Below, in pieces: positions 35,346 through 43,367 of a stretch of 64,000 nucleotides of DNA. The DNA is taken from NCBI RefSeq assembly GCF_900109555.1, contig NZ_FNZV01000004.1, forward strand, positions 124,001-188,000, given 5' to 3'. How positions within the stretch are numbered: the first letter of the stretch is position 1; every line of letters begins with the position of its first letter. A model generated the notes under the pieces. That model was not told the origin of the DNA. It saw nothing but the letters and a program-made list of their open reading frames with translations, and did not search any database. A program made the position numbers and the translations under genes. Source of the DNA: Pacificibacter marinus. GTDB taxonomy: Bacteria > Pseudomonadota > Alphaproteobacteria > Rhodobacterales > Rhodobacteraceae.

Positions 35346-35435
35346 ATGCCGCAAACTGGATTGTTGGGTCAGCGCAATTTGGCTGATCTGATGCGGCGTG
35401 GATGTTTTTTCAAAAAACGATACTATCTTAAATCT

Positions 35436-35885
35436 ATGAGCAAAATTGACCGTCTGAGTGACCCCGATATCGTACGAATTTTGACCTCGACACGTGTGAT
35501 TGCACTGGTTGGTGCATCGTCACGCCCAGAGCGTGCGTCGCACCGCGTTGGCAATTTTTTGACGGCGCAAGGGTACAAAGTCATTCCCGTCAATCCGGGG
35601 CAGGCGGGCAAGGAACTGTTTGGTCAAACCTGTGTGGCCAGCCTAAGCGATATTGATGAACCTGTTGATATGGTAGATATTTTCCGAAAATCAGAAGATG
35701 TTCTGCCCGTGGTGGAACAAGCGTTAGAGCACCTGCGGGGGCTTAAAACCATCTGGATGCAGCTTGAAATCGTCAATGACAAAGCCGCAGCCTTGGGACG
35801 TGCGCAGGGCGCTGAGGTCGTGATGGACCGCTGCCCTGCGATTGAAATTCCGCGGCTTGGAATCGGGAAAGTCAGCTCGGTTTAA
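35436..35885 (+). CDS. CoA-binding protein (YccU-like)
   Basis: A 149-residue Rossmann-fold protein of the CoA_binding_2 family: RVIALVGASSRPERASHRVG near residue 20, VIPVNPGQAGKELFGQTCVA near 50, and KTIWMQLEIVNDKAAALGRA near 108, ending with DRCPAIEIPRL. Start ATG 35436 opens the conserved MSKIDRLSD; the frame is open further upstream, but that part runs through the terminator. Function beyond CoA or nucleotide binding is not known. It is convergent with hisE with an 8-base gap. Confidence 0.85.
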   Translation: MSKIDRLSDPDIVRILTSTRVIALVGASSRPERASHRVGNFLTAQGYKVIPVNPGQAGKELFGQTCVASLSDIDEPVDMVDIFRKSEDVLPVVEQALEHLRGLKTIWMQLEIVNDKAAALGRAQGAEVVMDRCPAIEIPRLGIGKVSSV

Positions 35886-35893
35886 TATCCGCT

Positions 35894-36208
35894 TTAGTTG
35901 CGTGACGCTTTTTCATCGATGCCAGAAACGCCCGCACGACGATCCAATTCGTCCATAACTTCGCCAAGTGTAATGTCGCGGGCCGCCAGCATAACGCCAA
36001 GGTGATAAATCACGTCTGCTGCCTCGTATTTTAAATTCTCGCGGTCGTTTTTGGCACAGGCGATGATGGCCTCAACGCTTTCTTCGCCAAATTTTTCGGC
36101 GCATTTGTCTGCACCTTTGGCCAAAAGTTTGGCGGTCCAAGAACTGTCAGCATCGGCTGATTTGCGCTCTTCGATTGTCGCGGCAAGGCGGTCTATGGCG
36201 TGTGTCAT
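35894..36208 (-). CDS. hisE: Phosphoribosyl-ATP pyrophosphatase HisE
   Basis: A 104-residue enzyme for the second step of histidine synthesis (PR-ATP to PR-AMP). The MazG-like helical fold shows AKLLAKGADKCAEKFGEESV, then EAIIACAKNDRENLKYEAAD and VIYHLGVMLAARDITL, with the conserved acidic metal ligands. It stands alone as HisE, so HisI would be encoded elsewhere. It lies 24 bases behind hisF and is probably in one transcript with it. Confidence 0.95.
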   Translation of the reverse strand: MTHAIDRLAATIEERKSADADSSWTAKLLAKGADKCAEKFGEESVEAIIACAKNDRENLKYEAADVIYHLGVMLAARDITLGEVMDELDRRAGVSGIDEKASRN

Positions 36209-36232
36209 TTCATCAATCCTAAACTGAGCCGC

Positions 36233-37030
36233 TCAATTGAGCCGCATTGGAATGCCTTTGGAGGCCATGTATTCCTTGGCTTCCCCAATGGTGTAATCGC
36301 CAAAGTGGAAAATGCTGGCAGCAAGCACGGCTGAGGCATGGCCCTCGGTGACGCCTTCGACCAAGTGATCGAGATTTCCAACACCGCCAGAGGCAATAAC
36401 CGGCACGTTCACAGCGTCAGCAATAGCGCGGGTCATTTTTAGATTGAACCCAGCGCGGGTGCCGTCGCGATCCATCGAGGTCAGCAGAATTTCACCAGCG
36501 CCTTTGGCCGCGATGAGTTTTGCGAATTCTACCGCATCAATGGGATTACCATTTTTATCAAGCGCGGCTTTGCGCCCGCCATGGGTGAAAATAGACCACT
36601 TCGCGGGGTCTCCATTTTCGTCCCACTCAACCGTCTTTGCATCAATCGCACAGACAATACACTGCGATCCAAATCGATCCGCTGAGCGCGCAATCACATC
36701 AGGGTCCGCGACAGCAGCAGAGTTGAACGACACTTTATCAGCACCCGCCAGCAATAAATCCCGCACATCGTTTGGTGTGCGCACACCGCCACCGATTGTG
36801 AGCGGCATAAAGCATTGCTCTGCCGTGCGCGTTGCCAGATCAAACATGGTGCCGCGATTTTCATGAGTGGCTTTGATGTCGAGAAAACACAGCTCATCTG
36901 CGCCCGCGAGATCATAAGCGCGCGCCTGTTCCACAGGATCGCCTGCGTCGATCAGATCAACGAAATTGACACCTTTGACAGTGCGCCCTTCGGCGACGTC
37001 AAGACAGGGGATGATGCGGGTTTTCAGCAT
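36233..37030 (-). CDS. hisF: Imidazole glycerol phosphate synthase cyclase subunit HisF
   Basis: A 265-residue TIM barrel. It uses ammonia from HisH to close the imidazole ring, giving IGP and AICAR. Motifs: [20 protein letters not shown] with the first catalytic Asp, [20 protein letters not shown], the phosphate-binding [20 protein letters not shown] with the second catalytic Asp, and [12 protein letters not shown]. Its partner hisH is at 39853 on the same strand, with hisA between them. Confidence 0.96.
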   Translation of the reverse strand: MLKTRIIPCLDVAEGRTVKGVNFVDLIDAGDPVEQARAYDLAGADELCFLDIKATHENRGTMFDLATRTAEQCFMPLTIGGGVRTPNDVRDLLLAGADKVSFNSAAVADPDVIARSADRFGSQCIVCAIDAKTVEWDENGDPAKWSIFTHGGRKAALDKNGNPIDAVEFAKLIAAKGAGEILLTSMDRDGTRAGFNLKMTRAIADAVNVPVIASGGVGNLDHLVEGVTEGHASAVLAASIFHFGDYTIGEAKEYMASKGIPMRLN

Positions 37031-37066
37031 GGGGCAAATCCGAATTTATGCGGCGTTGCCCTGTCT

Positions 37067-37567
37067 TTACTTGGCTACGGCGGGCGATGCAATTGGCGCA
37101 TCTGGTTTGTGGGTCGCAATCCGTTTCATACAGTCGCGTACGATCAGGATGTGAAAGGGCATAATGACGGTCAAATAGGCGCGACCCAAGGCATTGTTGC
37201 GATGCACCCAAGTGGCCATATGGATCATATCACTCTCGCGTTTCATCGCGATGCGAAAGTTGAGGTGACTGTCGTCTGTGCCAAGGATGATTTCATCATG
37301 ACTTTGATAGGTGACCGGAAAAATGGCATCAGACTCAGTCGCATTCATGTCCGTTTTTAACCCCAATGGGCTTACGATTGTGTTGCGCAGTGCCAAAAGC
37401 GCATTGGCCCAGTTGGGCATCGATAGTCCAATTTTGGCGGCCTCGGCTGGTGACAGATCGGATTTGGTCGCATAGCCGTCAATGAAATCGCCCTTTTGAA
37501 CCATAGACCAAAGGTGTGATGATTTTGGCAGCGAAGTTTTGATAACTTTGGGCATAATGAAACTCAT
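37067..37567 (-). CDS. DUF2867 family protein
   Basis: A 166-residue soluble protein. FIDGYATKSDLSPAEAAKIG at residues 28-47, and later MATWVHRNNALGRAYLTVIM with FHILIVRD near the C-terminus, are typical of DUF2867 proteins. The function is unknown; I see no membrane span or signal. It sits between hisA and hisF on the same strand. A terminator separates it from hisA, and its stop is 36 bases from the hisF start, so it may share a transcript with hisF and hisE. Confidence 0.75.
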   Translation of the reverse strand: MSFIMPKVIKTSLPKSSHLWSMVQKGDFIDGYATKSDLSPAEAAKIGLSMPNWANALLALRNTIVSPLGLKTDMNATESDAIFPVTYQSHDEIILGTDDSHLNFRIAMKRESDMIHMATWVHRNNALGRAYLTVIMPFHILIVRDCMKRIATHKPDAPIASPAVAK

Positions 37568-37597
37568 ATATGTGTGCGTCTGCGGTCAGATTATATG

Positions 37598-37628
37598 AAA
37601 AAACACCGTCCCCTATTGGGAACGGTGT
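37598..37628 (-). terminator. Rho-independent terminator of hisA
   Basis: On the minus strand ACACCGTTCCC and GGGGACGGTGT form an 11-bp stem with one mismatch and a 4-base loop, followed by TTTTTT. It lies 30 bases behind the hisA stop, before the DUF2867 gene. Confidence 0.88.
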
Positions 37629-37658
37629 CGCATGTCATTTTGTCGCGTAAGGTTGAGA

Positions 37659-38381
37659 TTAGCCCTTGAGAACCTTCAAGGCCTCGCCCAAATCAATCGC
37701 GCCATCGTAGAGAGCGCGGCCTGAAATGGCACCATTGAGCGGCGCACCGCAATTTTTGAGCGCGCGTAGATCGTCGAGCGATGACACGCCGCCAGAGGCG
37801 ATCACGGGGATTGAAACGGCGTTGCCGAGAGCCGCTGTCGCTTCGACATTTGGGCCCTGCATCGCGCCGTCACGGTTGATGTCGGTGTAGATGATTGCGG
37901 CGACACCTGCGTCCTCGAATGATTTTGCCAAATCAGTCACGTTAATCGTGGTCTCATTCGCCCAGCCTTTGGTCGCGACCATGCCGTTGCGCGCATCAAT
38001 GCCGACAGCCACATGACCGGGGAAAGCCCGCGCGGCTTCGCGCACAAGGTCAGGGTTTTCCACAGCCACAGTACCAAGGATCACGCGTTGCAAACCTTTG
38101 TCTAGCCAGCGTTCAATCGTCGCCATGTCACGGATGCCACCACCAAGTTGAGCAGGCACTTTGCATTGCTTCAAAATCTCTTCGACAGGGGCGGCATTGA
38201 CAGGCTCGCCCGCAAAGGCCCCGTTCAGATCAACCAAATGCAACCATTCACAGCCGGCGTTCACAAATTCTAGCGCTTGGGCGGCTGGATTGTCGTTGAA
38301 CACGGTGGCTTGATCCATTTCGCCTTTGTACAGGCGCACGGCATTACCGTCTTTAAGGTCGATTGCGGGGTAGAGGATCAT
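37659..38381 (-). CDS. hisA: ProFAR isomerase HisA
   Basis: A 240-residue TIM barrel that opens the ring of ProFAR to PRFAR in histidine synthesis. [20 protein letters not shown] starts at ATG 38381, the family's usual N-terminus; longer in-frame starts upstream would add 20 unconserved residues. Other motifs: [36 protein letters not shown] and [13 protein letters not shown]. The first and second catalytic Asp (in AIDLKDG and TDINRDG) are present. Confidence 0.96.
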   Translation of the reverse strand: MILYPAIDLKDGNAVRLYKGEMDQATVFNDNPAAQALEFVNAGCEWLHLVDLNGAFAGEPVNAAPVEEILKQCKVPAQLGGGIRDMATIERWLDKGLQRVILGTVAVENPDLVREAARAFPGHVAVGIDARNGMVATKGWANETTINVTDLAKSFEDAGVAAIIYTDINRDGAMQGPNVEATAALGNAVSIPVIASGGVSSLDDLRALKNCGAPLNGAISGRALYDGAIDLGEALKVLKG

Positions 38382-38535
38382 GGTGTCAGCCCTTGTTGGA
38401 AAACGTTGGCTTCCTTTTGCATGAACGGGCGGAAAATGCAAAGGCGTGCTGTAAATGGCTTTTGCCCCAACGTCAGACTTGCCTCAAGAGGGGATGCGCG
38501 CACAGGATTGTCCCGAGAATAGGGAGGAACCATTC

Positions 38536-38934
38536 ATGAAAACACTTACATTGGCCGCAGGGCTTGCTTTTGGGTTGATCGGCGGGGTGGCCACACCTGC
38601 GTTTGCTTCAGATCCAGTGATGGGTATTTGGCAAACTCAGGTTGATGATGGCGCCTATGCCCATGTCAAAGTGGCACCTTGTGCAGATCAAATTTGTGGT
38701 CATATCACACGTACCTTTAAGGATAGTGGCGAATATAAATCGCCAAATATTGGTTTGAAGCTGGTGTGGGACATGGTCTCATCCGGCAGCGGAAAATACA
38801 AAGGCGGTAAGATTTATCAACCGTCCACAGAAAAGACATTCAATTCCAAAATGGCCCTGTCTGGGGATGTTTTGAAAGTGTCAGGTTGTGTTGGGCCTAT
38901 CTGTAAAAAACAAACATGGGCACGGGTGAAATAA
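38536..38934 (+). CDS. DUF2147 family exported protein
   Basis: A 132-residue protein from ATG 38536, which follows a GGGAGGA site. The signal peptide is KTLTLAAGLAFGLIGGVATP with AFA before SDPVMGIWQT. The mature part matches DUF2147: a GIWQTQ strand, two Cys in APCADQICGHI and a second pair in GCVGPICKKQTWARV near the end, which could form disulfides. Function is unknown. It is convergent with glsA; only one base lies between the two stop codons. Confidence 0.8.
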   Translation: MKTLTLAAGLAFGLIGGVATPAFASDPVMGIWQTQVDDGAYAHVKVAPCADQICGHITRTFKDSGEYKSPNIGLKLVWDMVSSGSGKYKGGKIYQPSTEKTFNSKMALSGDVLKVSGCVGPICKKQTWARVK

Positions 38935-38935
38935 C

Positions 38936-39847
38936 CTAGCTGAAAACGGACCAATCGGTCGCATCAGCCAGAGCTTCCATTGCTTCAGTGCCCAGTTTTG
39001 AATTGCCGTAAGCGTTCAGCCCCGGGGACCACACTGCGATGGAGGCTTTGCCTGGTGCAATGACCAAAATGCCGCCACCGACACCAGATTTTCCAGGCAG
39101 ACCAACGCGGAATGCAAAGTCACCAGACCCATCGTAATGGCCACAGGTCATCATGAGCGCCTGAATGCGGCGTGCACGGGTTTTGTGAACAAGACGCGGT
39201 CCAAGCCCCTCAATTCCACCCAGCAAAAATCGCCCTGCGCGGGCCAGTTGTATGCAATTCATATCGATGGCGCATTGATGGCAATAGGTGCCCATCGTGT
39301 GTTGTGGGTCTTGGGTGAGATTGCCGTGCGAGCGCATGTAATGGGCCAGCGCAAAGTTGCGATCTGCTGTCTGCATTTCGCCACGGGCCACCGCGCTGTT
39401 TATATGAATGTTTCCATCGCCCGCCGCATCGCGCACAAACCGCAGCAATCCGCCAAGCGCCTCTTTTGGGGTGGAACCTTCGAGATAGGTGTCAGTGGTG
39501 ACAATCGCACCTGCGTTGATAAACGGATTGCGGGGGCGGCCTTGTTCGCGTTCGAGCAACATGATGCTGTCAAAGGCCAAGCCAGAGGGTTCGCGACCCA
39601 CACGTTGCCACAGGCTGTCGCCCACTTTTCCTAAAGCCAAAGCAACAGCAAAGACTTTGGAAATCGACTGAATCGAAAACGGCGTTGCGGCATCGCCAGA
39701 TTGAAATTCACGCCCATCCGCCAGACAGACCGCGATACCGAATTGATCTAGATCTACATTGGCCAAATCAGGAATATAGCGAGCGGTTTTGCCCCTATCT
39801 GGGTTTTGACCAATCGTTGCTGTGATGTGGTCTAGAATATCCTGCAT
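38936..39847 (-). CDS. glsA: Glutaminase GlsA
   Basis: A 303-residue serine-dependent beta-lactamase-fold glutaminase (glutamine to glutamate and ammonia). Motifs: [20 protein letters not shown] with the catalytic Ser-x-x-Lys (SISK), [17 protein letters not shown], and [20 protein letters not shown] near the C-terminus. ATG 39847 is chosen; an in-frame ATG 18 bases upstream would overlap hisH. It follows hisH at a few bases, so it is probably co-transcribed with it. A glutaminase next to the glutamine amidotransferase subunit HisH is a suggestive pairing, though no direct link is known. Confidence 0.94.
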   Translation of the reverse strand: MQDILDHITATIGQNPDRGKTARYIPDLANVDLDQFGIAVCLADGREFQSGDAATPFSIQSISKVFAVALALGKVGDSLWQRVGREPSGLAFDSIMLLEREQGRPRNPFINAGAIVTTDTYLEGSTPKEALGGLLRFVRDAAGDGNIHINSAVARGEMQTADRNFALAHYMRSHGNLTQDPQHTMGTYCHQCAIDMNCIQLARAGRFLLGGIEGLGPRLVHKTRARRIQALMMTCGHYDGSGDFAFRVGLPGKSGVGGGILVIAPGKASIAVWSPGLNAYGNSKLGTEAMEALADATDWSVFS

Positions 39848-39852
39848 GGGGG

Positions 39853-40491
39853 TCAGGGTTTCCACGCCAAGAAATTGGCAATGATGCGCAGACCCGCGGC
39901 TTGGCTTTTTTCAGGGTGAAACTGACAGCCGATCATTGTGTCACGCCCGATGATCGCCGTGATATCGCCAGCATAATCCACATGTGCCAAACGGTGCGCA
40001 GGGTTGGCCACGCGCACATGATAGGAATGCACGAAATAGGCGTGATCGCCAGTTTGAATGCCATCCAAAACAGGGTGCGGGTTGTCGATGATCAAATCAT
40101 TCCAGCCCATATGTGGTACTTTAAGAGTTTTGTCCGCTGGGTCGATATGCACCACATCACCGCCGATCCAATCAAAACCAGAGGTGTCAGTGTATTCGTG
40201 CCCTGTGGTGGCCATCATCTGCATACCGATGCAAATGCCCATGAAGGGTCGCGCATTGTGAGTGACTTGTTGTTCAATCGCCTCGAACAGGCCGGTGTGG
40301 TCAAACAGATGCGCTTTGCAGGCTGGAAAGGCACCATCGCCGGGCAACACGATGCGGTCGGCTTTTGCCACCACATCGGGATCAGAGGTGACGATCACCT
40401 CACCCGCGCCCGCTTCGCGTGCCATGCGTTCAAACGCTTTTTGCGCGGAATGAAGATTGCCGCTGTCGTAGTCTACAAGTGCTGTGAGCAT
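39853..40491 (-). CDS. hisH: Imidazole glycerol phosphate synthase glutaminase subunit HisH
   Basis: A 212-residue class I glutamine amidotransferase. The nucleophile Cys is in [13 protein letters not shown] near residue 81; the catalytic His and Glu are in [14 protein letters not shown] near the C-terminus. The oxyanion strand segment reads [15 protein letters not shown]. It releases ammonia from glutamine and channels it to HisF. It lies 105 bases behind hisB and directly before glsA. Confidence 0.96.
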   Translation of the reverse strand: MLTALVDYDSGNLHSAQKAFERMAREAGAGEVIVTSDPDVVAKADRIVLPGDGAFPACKAHLFDHTGLFEAIEQQVTHNARPFMGICIGMQMMATTGHEYTDTSGFDWIGGDVVHIDPADKTLKVPHMGWNDLIIDNPHPVLDGIQTGDHAYFVHSYHVRVANPAHRLAHVDYAGDITAIIGRDTMIGCQFHPEKSQAAGLRIIANFLAWKP

Positions 40492-40595
40492 GCTGTTCTC
40501 AAGTCAAAATAGGTAAAAGGACGCTAAGAATAAGGGCGCGCTAAGGAAAATGGCGCAAGGGCAGGGCGGCCTGCCGCTTGCGCATCTGATGTGAT

Positions 40596-41183
40596 TTAAA
40601 GCTTGCCTTTGGTCGATGGCAAAACCCCAACCATGCGCGGGTCAATTTCCACAGCCATACGCAAAGCTTTGGCTACAGATTTAAACGCGGCCTCGGCAAT
40701 GTGGTGGCTGTTGATACCGTGCACTTTGTCGATGTGCAGCGTGATGCCGCCATGCGTGGACAGAGCTTGGAAAAACTCGCGCACAAGTTCGGTGTCAAAC
40801 GTGCCGATTTTTGCGGAAGGAAAATCAACAGTCCAAACGAAAAATGGCCGCGCAGACAGATCAAGCGCGGTGGCCACTTGGGTGTCGTCCATCGCCAAAG
40901 CAAAGTGCCCGTAGCGGTTCATGCCTTTTTTATCGCCGACAGCTGCAGTCAAAGCCTGCCCAATCGCGATGCCCACGTCTTCGACAGTGTGATGGTCATC
41001 GATGTGCAAATCGCCATCTGCGCGAACAGTCATGTCGATCAAAGAGTGGCGCGACAACTGATCCAGCATGTGGTCAAAAAAACCAACGCCAGTTTGGTTG
41101 TCGTAGATGCCTGTGCCATCGAGATTGATCTCGACGTTGATTTTGGTTTCCGCGGTGTCGCGGGTGATGCTTGCTGTGCGCAT
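40596..41183 (-). CDS. hisB: Imidazoleglycerol-phosphate dehydratase HisB
   Basis: A 195-residue monofunctional dehydratase (IGP to imidazole acetol phosphate), without the phosphatase part seen in E. coli HisB. The two metal-binding repeats are [20 protein letters not shown] plus [20 protein letters not shown], and later [20 protein letters not shown] plus [14 protein letters not shown]. The first gene of the his run on this strand; the promoter would lie in 41184-41438. Confidence 0.96.
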   Translation of the reverse strand: MRTASITRDTAETKINVEINLDGTGIYDNQTGVGFFDHMLDQLSRHSLIDMTVRADGDLHIDDHHTVEDVGIAIGQALTAAVGDKKGMNRYGHFALAMDDTQVATALDLSARPFFVWTVDFPSAKIGTFDTELVREFFQALSTHGGITLHIDKVHGINSHHIAEAAFKSVAKALRMAVEIDPRMVGVLPSTKGKL

Positions 41184-41438
41184 GTTGGCCTCAATCTATG
41201 GTGTTGTGGCGTTTATAGGCGTCAATTGCGCTTAGGCCAAGCGCTGTTGATCTGTGCGGGCATAGCATCGGGGAAATGGTGGTAAAAGCGCTTCGACGCG
41301 GGGCGTTTGAAAACGCCTTACATACTTGTGAACGATGCGCATAAAAGACCGTACGATTTGCATCTAATTTTTCAAAATTAAGAAAAACTTAATTAATTGT
41401 AAATTAAATAGAGTCGATGAATTGTAAACGGTGACGCC

Positions 41439-41945
41439 ATGAGACTGCTCATATTGCACACAGACATACAAATCACAGCAAGCTGGCAAGTGGCTTTTGG
41501 GTCGCGTGGCCATCATGTGCGCCGTGCGCGCTGCTGTGAAAGTGCAGAGCAACAGGTGCGTGAAGACCGTTTTGATTTGCTTTTGTTTGATTTTCTGGTG
41601 GGTGGAGAAAGCTGTCTGTCGACCGCGCTGGTCGCACAGTTTCATCAGCCTCATATGGTATCGGTTTTGATGTCAGACAGTGCCCCCGACGTCCAAACAG
41701 ACATGTACGCGCGCCTTACCAATTTGCGTTGTATCTTGGGGAAAGAAACCCCCGTTGCCGATCTGGTGACCATCTGTGAAGAATTGACCAAAGCTTCCTC
41801 TCTGCCTGTCGTCCAGCAACAGGCGACAGATGAAACAGAACGTCGTGCCAGAGCACGGTTTGAAGGGGGCTCACAGTTGGCCGCCCTTGAAGCGCATTAC
41901 AACCGGTCACGCAATGCGTCCCTTATGTTAGAGCCGCATGTTTAG
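41439..41945 (+). CDS. Stand-alone receiver-like (REC) domain protein
   Basis: A 168-residue protein with a CheY-like fold in its first 115 residues. The phosphoacceptor is probably D51 (DLLLFDFLVGGESCL), with S79 (VSVLMSDSA) and K102 (CILGKETPV) in the standard places. The acidic pocket is weak (H7-T8-D9 rather than two acids). The last 50 residues are helical and polar and show no DNA-binding or enzyme domain. The gene stands alone behind a very A/T-rich stretch (41370-41425). No kinase gene is near, so the partner is unknown. Confidence 0.65.
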   Translation: MRLLILHTDIQITASWQVAFGSRGHHVRRARCCESAEQQVREDRFDLLLFDFLVGGESCLSTALVAQFHQPHMVSVLMSDSAPDVQTDMYARLTNLRCILGKETPVADLVTICEELTKASSLPVVQQQATDETERRARARFEGGSQLAALEAHYNRSRNASLMLEPHV

Positions 41946-42005
41946 CGCTTGAGTCGTCGTATTTTGGTCTGCATCTTTTGGGGATTTAAATGTCATTTAG
42001 GCATG

Positions 42006-42030
42006 AAAAAAGGCCGCCCAAAGGCGACCT
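42006..42030 (-). terminator. Terminator behind the tRNA-Gly genes
   Basis: On the minus strand AGGTCGCC and GGCGGCCT pair (one G-U) around a short loop and run into TTTTTT. It lies 22 bases behind the 3' end of the second tRNA-Gly. Confidence 0.75.
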
Positions 42031-42051
42031 GTTTTCCGTGTTCTTTGTGTT

Positions 42052-42126
42052 TGGAGCGGGTGAAGCGATTCGAACGCTCGACCCTAACCTTGGCAAGGTT
42101 ATGCTCTACCCCTGAGCTACACCCGC
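42052..42126 (-). tRNA. tRNA-Gly (anticodon GCC), copy 2
   Basis: On the minus strand a 75-base tRNA: acceptor GCGGGTG/(C)ACCCGC, D arm AGCTCAGGGGTAGAGC, anticodon loop with TTGCCAA (GCC), T arm GAGCG-TTCGAAT-CGCTT(C), discriminator T and encoded CCA. It is the downstream copy of a tandem pair and looks identical to the copy at 42229. Confidence 0.95.
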
Positions 42127-42228
42127 TTCCTTCGGACCGGAACATTGGCCCTATCGTTTGTGCTTTTCGCTGCTCTCAGCGTCTGGGTGGGTAACCCAAA
42201 TCTTCTCATGGGTGTGAGAAGAACCAAT

Positions 42229-42303
42229 TGGAGCGGGTGAAGCGATTCGAACGCTCGACCCTAACCTTGGCAAGGTTATGCTCTACCCCTGAGCTACACC
42301 CGC
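42229..42303 (-). tRNA. tRNA-Gly (anticodon GCC), copy 1
   Basis: The same 75-base tRNA as at 42052-42126; I see no base difference between them. The 102-base spacer differs from the flanks. Both are probably made from one precursor that ends at the terminator at 42006. Confidence 0.95.
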
Positions 42304-42411
42304 TTCGTTGGTGAGGGCGGATATAGGACGTGGGCATTGGGGCTGCAAGGGTAAAATTGCGCTTGGGTTTATTTTTTTTCGCACCACCCAAGCGCCCCAG
42401 CCTTTGCACCT

Positions 42412-42804
42412 TTAAAATAAGGCCAATGATAGCAATGTGATGACCAAGACAATCAGCACTGCAAAGCATAACAACACACCTAAAGTGCGCAATTTTAATC
42501 CGATGGGCTGGCGCATCAATCCAAGGCCAAAGGCGTGTGCCACCCGACTGATCAAGAATGCGATGCCAAGGCCACAAATCAACACGCTTGCGGCCCCTTG
42601 CAGTTCGGCCATGGCCAAAAGCAGCAAAGTGATTGGCGCGTATTCGTTAAAGTTGCCGTGTTGGCGCATCCGCGTTTCAAGCTGTGGGATGCCGCCAGTG
42701 CCCAATGAAATTTGTTTGCTGCGACGAATCGCGATCACGCGGATTGTCAGGTAAATATAGATCAGCGCGGCGAGGCTGGCGAAGATTGACGTCAGTGGCA
42801 ACAT
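42412..42804 (-). CDS. MAPEG family membrane protein
   Basis: A 130-residue protein with four membrane spans: SIFASLAALIYIYLTIRVIA first and TLGVLLCFAVLIVLVITLLS last. The MAPEG signature RMRQHGNFNEYAPITLLLLA lies near residue 45, with Arg and Asn of the glutathione site. LISRVAHAFGL follows. MAPEG proteins are membrane glutathione-dependent enzymes; bacterial members lack defined substrates. It is 90 bases behind the VOC gene, hence possibly linked... the orientation is the same. Confidence 0.88.
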   Translation of the reverse strand: MLPLTSIFASLAALIYIYLTIRVIAIRRSKQISLGTGGIPQLETRMRQHGNFNEYAPITLLLLAMAELQGAASVLICGLGIAFLISRVAHAFGLGLMRQPIGLKLRTLGVLLCFAVLIVLVITLLSLALF

Positions 42805-42883
42805 AGATAGCTCTTTCTATTCACAGGGGGACCAAGGGGTACGTGGCTTGCTGTCTTTTGGTTCATTTTAAATTTGACTGCAG

Positions 42884-43276
42884 CTAAAGCTTGGCAGGCC
42901 CCAACAAATCCCAGCGATTTCCAAAGGGGTCGCGAAACACGACGACCTTGCAATAAGGCTCGTCACGTGGCGATTCTTCAAAGTGAACGCCCTTGGCTTT
43001 CAACGCGGTGTAATCGGCATCGAAATCATCGGAACGCAAAAATAACCACACGCGCCCGCCGCCCTGTGCACCGATGGCTTGTGCTTGATCGCCAACAGCG
43101 CGGGCTAGTAAAAATTCGGTCTGCGCCCCTTTGGGTGCAACGCGCACCCAACGTTTGCCTGCGCCCATATCGGTGTTTTCTAACAGATCAAATCCAAGCA
43201 TGTCGCAAAAAAAGGCGATCCCTGCGTCATAATCAGGGACAAGAATGGCCAACAAAGACAGGTGAGAAAGAGACAT
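42884..43276 (-). CDS. VOC (glyoxalase/bleomycin resistance) family protein
   Basis: A 130-residue protein built of two beta-alpha-beta-beta-beta modules: LSLLAILVPDYDAGIAFFCD at the start and FDADYTALKAKGVHFEESPR with VVVFRDPFGNRWDLLGPAKL at the end. DPFGNRWDLL is the usual ligand- or metal-binding end of VOC proteins. Substrate unknown. It lies behind pyc, separated by a terminator, and upstream of the MAPEG gene in the same direction. Confidence 0.88.
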   Translation of the reverse strand: MSLSHLSLLAILVPDYDAGIAFFCDMLGFDLLENTDMGAGKRWVRVAPKGAQTEFLLARAVGDQAQAIGAQGGGRVWLFLRSDDFDADYTALKAKGVHFEESPRDEPYCKVVVFRDPFGNRWDLLGPAKL

Positions 43277-43308
43277 TATGTTTCCTTAAGAATAGGGCTG
43301 CAAAGAAA

Positions 43309-43340
43309 AGCCCCGCGCAAGTAAAGGACTGCGCGGGGCT
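43309..43340 (-). terminator. Rho-independent terminator of pyc
   Basis: AGCCCCGCGCA (43309-43319) is the exact inverse of TGCGCGGGGCT (43330-43340), an 11-bp stem with a 10-base loop. On the minus strand TTTTC follows. It lies 28 bases behind the pyc stop. Confidence 0.9.
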
Positions 43341-43367
43341 GATTTGGTCAAGATGTGACGTGACGGA

